Below, piece after piece: positions 59,362 through 64,000 of a DNA stretch of 64,000 nucleotides. Source of the stretch: Cyclobacteriaceae bacterium (GTDB taxonomy: Bacteria > Bacteroidota > Bacteroidia > Cytophagales > Cyclobacteriaceae); contig JAEUUF010000026.1 in assembly GCA_016787645.1 (NCBI GenBank), positions 1-64,000 on the forward strand, written 5' to 3'. A program made the position numbers and the translations under genes. Position 1 is the first letter of the stretch; every line of letters starts with the position of its first letter. The notes beneath the pieces are model-generated. The model saw only the letters and a list, made by a program, of their open reading frames with translations. It searched no databases and was not told the DNA's origin.

Positions 59362-61383
59362 CTATCGCTTTGACTCCAGCGTTGTCCCTTTCGGTGGACT
59401 CACCCTCTTCCTCATGTACTGGTCAAACCAGCCCATGGTCCGGTCCCCAACGTTTTGGATGAACTTAGGCTCCTGGAAACCGTGGGGCTGACGAGGATAC
59501 ACCACCATCTGCGTCGGAACACCTCTCCGTTGCAGTGCGCGATGTAATTGAAAGCCCTGCTCCGGCGGAACGCGTTCATCGTTCAATCCGTGGATCACCA
59601 GGGTCGGTGTCACGGCATTCTTGATATTGAACATGGCACTGTGTTTAGCATAGACAGCAGGGTCATCCCAGAACTCCTTATCAAAATAGCTGGGCAGGAA
59701 ATCCGGAATATCCGCGGTGCCGTTGAAACTCATGAGGTTGGTGACGGGCGCTCCGGCCATAGCTGCCTTGAAACGGTTTGTCTTCGTGACGATCATGCTC
59801 GTCATATACCCGCCATAGCTCCAGCCCGTTACCACGAGGCTGTCAGGATGCACCACGCCATCGTTGATTAGTTTGTCGACGCCCGCCATCAGGTCCTCAT
59901 AATCATTGAATCCCCAATCACGATGGTTTGCGCGACGGAATTCGGTGCCATAGCCACTGCTGCCACGTGGGTTTGCCCTAAGCACCGCATACCCATTGGC
60001 CGCGAAGGCCTGTATGGGATACGGGCTGGACTGCCCTGTATACGTTTCGGTGAAAACACCGGCCGGTCCACCGTGGACATTAAGAATCAGCGGCACTTTC
60101 TTCCCCTTTTGGTAGCCTTGCGGATAGGTAACTATCCCTTCAATACTATACTTGCCATCCTTTGATTTCCAGCTAATTACCTCTGATTTGCTCACTGGTT
60201 GGTTGACCATGAAGTCCCCATGAACATTAGATATCTTCTTTCCCTGCATGGCAGTGACACTGGCCGCATATACTTCTGCCGGAGTCTCCGTATCCTGGAA
60301 GATGTAGGCAATGTCGCCTTTGCGGCTCACGCTCATGGCGGACATCAGCCCCTTGGCGTGGGTGCTGAGTTTAACAGGCTTGCCACCGCCACTTGAGGGC
60401 ACGGAATACAGATGTGAGCTGGTATGGTAGCCTTCTGTAAACAGGAGATTTTTACCATCAGCGCTCCACCAGGGGCCACCCGTCGGTGACTCGTCGTAGC
60501 TGGCTGCTATATCCACTGGCTTCCCTCCTTGCGCCGGGATCACCCGGTAACTTTGTTTGGACGCCCAATCGAGATCGCCACGAGAGGTCTGGTATGCAAT
60601 GTTCAGCCCGTCGGGAGAATAGACAGGACCACCATCCAACCCGGCGTCGGTCACCAGTGCTTTAATGGGACCGCCGTTGGCCGATACTGTCGATATGTTC
60701 GAGCTCGGCCAGGCGTTTGCCCAACTGCCATCCTGGTGTGCAAAAGCGATCGTCTGGCTGTCCGGTGACCAGGCCATGCCGGTAACATGGTAGGGACCGT
60801 TGGTCAGTTGCCGCACGGGATACTTTCCCTCTTTGTTTTTCGTGAGGCTCAGCACAAACAATTGCGCGTTGTCGAACTTGTCCACCACTTGCCAGTCCGT
60901 CTTTTCTTTCTTGTCCTTCTTGATCCGCACAGCAGCGGAGTCGTTCATGGTAAAGGCGATGGACTTGCCATCGGGAGACCACGCATAGTCGTTGATGTTG
61001 TCTGTCTCTTTGGTCAATTGCTCCGCTTCGCCGCCTGTCAGCCTTACCCGGTAGAGTTGGCTGGCGCCTTCCGTGTCTCGCGAAGAGCGGAAAGAAAGGT
61101 ATTGCCCATCGGGCGAGAATTGTGGTGAGTTACATGACTTGTCCCCGAAGGTCCATTGTGCCGGCGGGCCGCCCGCGGTGGACACCCATACATGCGTCAG
61201 AAAATCGGACTGATCAGCGTTCATTCGCGCATCAGCCACTGTAAAGGCGATGTGACGCCCGTCCTGGGAAATGGCAACGGCGCCCAGTCTTTTATAGGAC
61301 ATCATGTTGGCCGGTGTCCACGCCGACTGGGCGAGGGTAAGTGAAGTCATCAAGCACAGGGCCGCAAACAGCAGGTTTTTCAT
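59362..61383 (-). CDS. Exported S9 prolyl-oligopeptidase-family peptidase
   Basis: This 673-residue exported serine peptidase has an N-terminal WD40-like propeller (about 25-400; repeats such as TFGDKSCNSPQFSPDGQYLSF) and a C-terminal alpha/beta hydrolase. The catalytic triad is Ser522 (VVTGWSYGGYMTS), Asp602 (HGLNDERV) and His634 (PRQPHGFQEP), matching the acylaminoacyl-peptidase/DPP group. The ATG at 61383 gives a signal peptide (LLFAALCLMTSLTLAQ). The long upstream extension in frame has no family similarity and covers the promoter region. It is probably periplasmic. Confidence 0.93.
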   Translation of the reverse strand: MKNLLFAALCLMTSLTLAQSAWTPANMMSYKRLGAVAISQDGRHIAFTVADARMNADQSDFLTHVWVSTAGGPPAQWTFGDKSCNSPQFSPDGQYLSFRSSRDTEGASQLYRVRLTGGEAEQLTKETDNINDYAWSPDGKSIAFTMNDSAAVRIKKDKKEKTDWQVVDKFDNAQLFVLSLTKNKEGKYPVRQLTNGPYHVTGMAWSPDSQTIAFAHQDGSWANAWPSSNISTVSANGGPIKALVTDAGLDGGPVYSPDGLNIAYQTSRGDLDWASKQSYRVIPAQGGKPVDIAASYDESPTGGPWWSADGKNLLFTEGYHTSSHLYSVPSSGGGKPVKLSTHAKGLMSAMSVSRKGDIAYIFQDTETPAEVYAASVTAMQGKKISNVHGDFMVNQPVSKSEVISWKSKDGKYSIEGIVTYPQGYQKGKKVPLILNVHGGPAGVFTETYTGQSSPYPIQAFAANGYAVLRANPRGSSGYGTEFRRANHRDWGFNDYEDLMAGVDKLINDGVVHPDSLVVTGWSYGGYMTSMIVTKTNRFKAAMAGAPVTNLMSFNGTADIPDFLPSYFDKEFWDDPAVYAKHSAMFNIKNAVTPTLVIHGLNDERVPPEQGFQLHRALQRRGVPTQMVVYPRQPHGFQEPKFIQNVGDRTMGWFDQYMRKRVSPPKGTTLESKR

Positions 61384-61472
61384 AAGGAGACGGTTAATGG
61401 TGGAAAAAGTGAGGAGGAAGCTACCCAATCGAGGGGAGGTTAACAACAAAATATTATGCTTGATTAATCCTG

Positions 61473-61490
61473 CTGACATACGTCTGTCAG
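61473..61490. promoter_or_regulatory. Inverted repeat CTGACA-N6-TGTCAG between S9 peptidase and VOC genes
   Basis: CTGACA (61473-61478) and TGTCAG (61485-61490) form an 18-base dyad in the 150-base divergent gap, 44 bases upstream of the VOC start. It has the size of a dimer operator. Confidence 0.35.
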
Positions 61491-61533
61491 TGTTTCCCTC
61501 CTTCTTGCCCCCATTACACAAAACACACATCAC

Positions 61534-61920
61534 ATGAAGAAAGTAGTTCATTTTGAAATTCCGGCCGACAACATGGAACGGGCGAAGAAGTTTTACAGCA
61601 TTTTCGACTGGCAGATGCAGGACTGGCCGATGCCGGACGGTTCGGTGTACGTGGGCTGCCGTACCGTGGATGCCGACCCGGTTACGCACATCCCGAAAGA
61701 ACCGGGAGCAATCAGTGGCGGCATGATTCTCCGCAACAATGTTTCCCGGACACCTAACGTCACGGTGCACGTTCCGTCTATCGACGACTACGCGGTGAAG
61801 ATACAGCAGGCCGGAGGCAAACTGCTGAAAGCGAAAACGCAGATCCAGGGCGGCGCGTTTGCCTACTTCCAGGATACGGAAGGGAATGTGTTTGGGCTTT
61901 GGGAGGACGCGGGGAAGTGA
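61534..61920 (+). CDS. VOC/glyoxalase-fold family protein
   Basis: This 128-residue protein of the vicinal oxygen chelate superfamily has two beta-alpha-beta-beta-beta repeats (VVHFEIPADNMERAKKFYS and VTVHVPSIDDYAVKIQQAGG) and the closing ATP-like FQDTEGNVFGLWED motif. The metal ligands His4/5 and Glu near the C-terminus appear in the right places. Members include glyoxalases, antibiotic-binding proteins and epimerases; the substrate is unknown. It begins at the first ATG after a dyad repeat, and its stop is the start of a heptamer tract. Confidence 0.88.
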   Translation: MKKVVHFEIPADNMERAKKFYSIFDWQMQDWPMPDGSVYVGCRTVDADPVTHIPKEPGAISGGMILRNNVSRTPNVTVHVPSIDDYAVKIQQAGGKLLKAKTQIQGGAFAYFQDTEGNVFGLWEDAGK

Positions 61921-61951
61921 ACCGTGAACAGTGACCGGTAACCAGTAATCA
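61917..61951. repeat. Five-copy heptamer starting on the VOC stop codon
   Basis: gtgaacc, gtgaaca, gtgaccg, gtaacca and gtaatca run from the VOC stop (TGA at 61918-61920 lies in the first unit). The reverse complement fits the CYGNTYA pattern of the tracts at 14471 and 55687. Confidence 0.8.
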
Positions 61952-62005
61952 GTGGGTCGGGTGGTTGTGCCCGGCCTACTGTATTTGCATGCTGTGGTGA
62001 TTGTC

Positions 62006-63757
62006 CTATCCGTGCTTCCTGAAAGCCAAATTCCTCACCCTCCCATTGGATGCCCTGAATCCGGTAACCTTCCCTGCTTTGTCTCGCTCAAAGACTACCG
62101 TGCCGAGGTAGTTCATGGTGAAGGCGTCCTTGGTGTCAGGTTTTAGCTTCTGGTCGTCGTGCCGCTGGTGGTGGGAACGCAAGGTGTCATTCTCCACCTT
62201 GAACGTGTAGGTCGTTTCCAGTTCCTCGCTGTAAAACGTTCCTTCAAAATCCGTGAGCTTCGTCTTCGGGTCGAAGGGCACCTTCGCTGGCCCGGGAGGT
62301 GGTGGCGGAACATTGGAGGGCTTGTCCGGTGTCAGCTTATCGGCCAACACGGCGTCGGCGAGTAGGTATGCCAACGACCCGGGATCAAACTGGCCGAGGT
62401 TGCTGAAGACAGATATTGACAGGTGCTGCTCCGGGAACCGCAACAGGTAGGTGCGATAGCCGGCGTCTCCCCCGCCATGACTCCACGAGGGAAGTCCTTT
62501 GTATTTCTGGTAGGCCTGCCCCAAAGCATACCGGATGGTGTCCCCTTTGTTCAACACAAACCGCTGGGCCATCATCTTCATGACGTTGGCATTGCCCACC
62601 TTCATGGTCTCAAAATTGTCAGCCCACTTAGTCAGGTCCTCTACGGTGGTGAACAAACTCGTCGCACCAGCATTGGCATAACTCAGCACGCTCTTCTTAT
62701 AGGGATCATGGTCGTTGATGCCTCCCGCCCGGTAATAGGAATACGCCCGGTTCTTCACCACTTTTTCGTGGTCGTCATAAAAGAGTGTGTTCTTCATTTC
62801 CAGGGGATCGAAGATGTTCTTCCGGGTCCAATCGGCAAAACTCTCGCCGGTCACACGCTTCACAATCTCCGCCATCAGGGTGAAGCCGGTATTGCAATAG
62901 AGATATTCATCGCCTGGTTTGAAATTCAATTCACGCTGCTTGCTGATGAGCCGCAGGATCTGCTCGCGGGTAATCACATCATCAAGCCTCCAGCCCGCCA
63001 TCATCAGCAGGTTCCACTGGTCGCGCAAACCACTGGTGTGGTGAGCGAGGTGATTGATGGTAATCACCGTGCCGAAATCATGCAGCTCCGGCAAGTACTT
63101 GCGGATGTCATCATCCAACGACAATTTGCCCTGGTCGGCAAGCATCGCTATGGCAAAGGCCGTGAACTGCTTGGATACAGAGGCAATGTGGAAAATGGTA
63201 GTGGGTGTATTCTTCCGGTCGCTCTCCAGGTCAGCGTAACCGTATCCTTTGCTCAGGATCATTTTGCCGTCTTTTTCTACAGCCACAGTAGCGCCCGGTG
63301 TGTTCGGATCAGGACCTAGCATGGCGCGCATGTATTGGTCCGCTGTGCCTTCCGCATCTTTCGCCGTAGGTTCCGCACCATTAAGCATCATGCTGTACTC
63401 TCCGGTATTTTCTTCAAACGGAGCAACCACCATCCGGTGAATACCTTTTTTGACCGTCCTGAACATGAAGTATTCTTTTCCACGGGCAGGGCTGTCGAAA
63501 TTGGCTACCCGCACTTTGTCCGGGCCATATATCTCCAGGGCTACATCGACGGTACGCTGGTCGGCATAACCATAAACAAACGCCCCGCTGTCCAGATCCA
63601 GTCGGAAGGTATCGGCCACATGTTGCTTGAGGGTTCTGACCGGGGTAGCCTCCCCTACTTTTAGATCTGAATTTTCGGCGCGAAAAACGCCCTGGGGTTG
63701 CTTTTCGGCGCAGGCCCACAACAGGAATAGAAATGCCAGGATGGGGAGATGTTTCAT
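62006..63757 (-). CDS. Class C beta-lactamase-like serine hydrolase lipoprotein
   Basis: This 583-residue lipoprotein has a leader ending FLLWAC (ATG at 63757) and belongs to the penicillin-binding/esterase S12 family. A beta domain of about 100 residues precedes the hydrolase, which contains the SxxK motif (ASVSKQFTAFA), the YxN motif (YLYCNTGFTL) and the third KTG-like element (HGGG in WSHGGGDAGYR). A C-terminal lipocalin-like beta domain (ELETTYTFKVENDTLRSHH) follows, a common layout in Bacteroidota. It may be a peptidase or esterase rather than a resistance enzyme. It is divergent from the permease fragment at 63911. Confidence 0.9.
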   Translation of the reverse strand: MKHLPILAFLFLLWACAEKQPQGVFRAENSDLKVGEATPVRTLKQHVADTFRLDLDSGAFVYGYADQRTVDVALEIYGPDKVRVANFDSPARGKEYFMFRTVKKGIHRMVVAPFEENTGEYSMMLNGAEPTAKDAEGTADQYMRAMLGPDPNTPGATVAVEKDGKMILSKGYGYADLESDRKNTPTTIFHIASVSKQFTAFAIAMLADQGKLSLDDDIRKYLPELHDFGTVITINHLAHHTSGLRDQWNLLMMAGWRLDDVITREQILRLISKQRELNFKPGDEYLYCNTGFTLMAEIVKRVTGESFADWTRKNIFDPLEMKNTLFYDDHEKVVKNRAYSYYRAGGINDHDPYKKSVLSYANAGATSLFTTVEDLTKWADNFETMKVGNANVMKMMAQRFVLNKGDTIRYALGQAYQKYKGLPSWSHGGGDAGYRTYLLRFPEQHLSISVFSNLGQFDPGSLAYLLADAVLADKLTPDKPSNVPPPPPGPAKVPFDPKTKLTDFEGTFYSEELETTYTFKVENDTLRSHHQRHDDQKLKPDTKDAFTMNYLGTVVFERDKAGKVTGFRASNGRVRNLAFRKHG

Positions 63758-63910
63758 TTGATTTTGTTGAAGTTCTGAAAGTACACTTTTTAGCCCGAAT
63801 TGGATCGACAACTGACCTTCCTCATATCCGGATTGCAGTATCCCTGTTAACTTCAACCCTCGCAACCCAGCACTTTTATTTACGTTGGTTATTGGTAATC
63901 CCCTTGACCT

Positions 63911-64000
63911 ATGCTTCCCAACTACTTCCTGGTCACGTTGCGCAGCATGATGAAAAACAAGGTTTTTATCATCCTGAACGTGGTAGGTATGGGCCTTGCC
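63911..64000 (+). CDS. N-terminal fragment of a MacB/FtsX-like permease (3' truncated)
   Basis: The last 90 bases encode 30 residues (MLPNYFLVTLRSMMKNKVFI) with the same N-terminal pattern as the permease at 42912-45320: NYxxVTxRxxxKxK followed by LNxxGxxxG. It is therefore the beginning of another MacB/FtsX-family permease that continues beyond the window. A weak TACGTTGG box lies upstream (63881-63888). Confidence 0.8.
   Translation, partial: MLPNYFLVTLRSMMKNKVFIILNVVGMGLA

Noticed and set aside
61384..61770. N-terminal extension of the S9 peptidase frame upstream of 61383
   Set aside because: The extension has a low-complexity, non-family sequence, while the ATG at 61383 begins a perfect signal peptide. 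The extension also runs across the divergent promoter of the VOC gene.

Overview
The window looks like chromosome of a soil or freshwater Bacteroidota, most likely a Cytophagales-type gliding bacterium (inference). The support is a type IX secretion C-terminal sorting domain, many SPII lipoproteins, propeller-type hybrid regulators, MacB/FtsX-like standalone permeases, GPH sugar transporters and AT-rich TAnnTTTG-like promoter boxes. Coding density is very high: no gap exceeds 300 bases, and no rRNA, tRNA, CRISPR, prophage or insertion sequence was seen.

Layout. 1-6.3 kb: the C-terminal end of a BNR/sortilin-like protein, a T9SS cargo protein, a short alpha-glucan phosphorylase and a CorA-type metal channel. 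6.4-12.9 kb: a leftward block (class V aminotransferase, M19 dipeptidase-like protein, GH29 fucosidase), then a GH18 lipoprotein and a flavin monooxygenase. 13-22 kb: a second GH29 fucosidase diverging from a tightly packed rightward operon. That operon encodes a complete non-phosphorylating L-fucose pathway: mutarotase, L-fucose dehydrogenase, fuconolactonase, fuconate dehydratase, 2-keto-3-deoxyfuconate dehydrogenase, diketo-acid hydrolase, FucP symporter and an L-lactate oxidase-like enzyme. The expected products are two pyruvates per fucose.

22-42.7 kb is the most unusual part. Nine leftward genes (39688 down to 22049) form a beta-1,3-glucan (laminarin-type) utilisation locus. It carries an outer-membrane beta-barrel fused to a clan-A glycosidase domain, two surface-type binding lipoproteins that share a repeated domain, a GH16 lipoprotein, a very large GH149/GH161-like phosphorylase, a GH3 lipoprotein, an exported GH17, a GPH/MFS transporter fused to a cytoplasmic GH17 domain, and a second cytoplasmic GH17. 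There is no SusC/SusD pair. A divergently transcribed membrane-tethered propeller/HTH regulator probably controls the locus. A strong hairpin at 31949-31975 splits it into a surface half and an import/catabolism half. In the proposed model, GH16 cuts polymer at the surface, the barrel fusion admits and trims oligosaccharides, exported GH17 and GH3 act next, and the MFS-GH17 fusion imports and cuts. The phosphorylase and cytoplasmic GH17 would finish degradation, giving glucose-1-phosphate and glucose.

42.9-64 kb is more ordinary: a MacB-like permease, a PA14-containing GH3, a NarL-type response regulator with a TPR sensor kinase, a DUF3144-like small protein, a frameshifted TAXI-type receptor, a BNR/sortilin-like protein, single-chain L-serine dehydratase, a TauE/SafE permease, an unknown lipoprotein, an S9 peptidase, a VOC protein, a class C beta-lactamase-like serine hydrolase lipoprotein and the start of another MacB-like permease. 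Degenerate 7-mer (or 8-9-mer) tandem repeats recur between genes, several of them starting on a stop codon.
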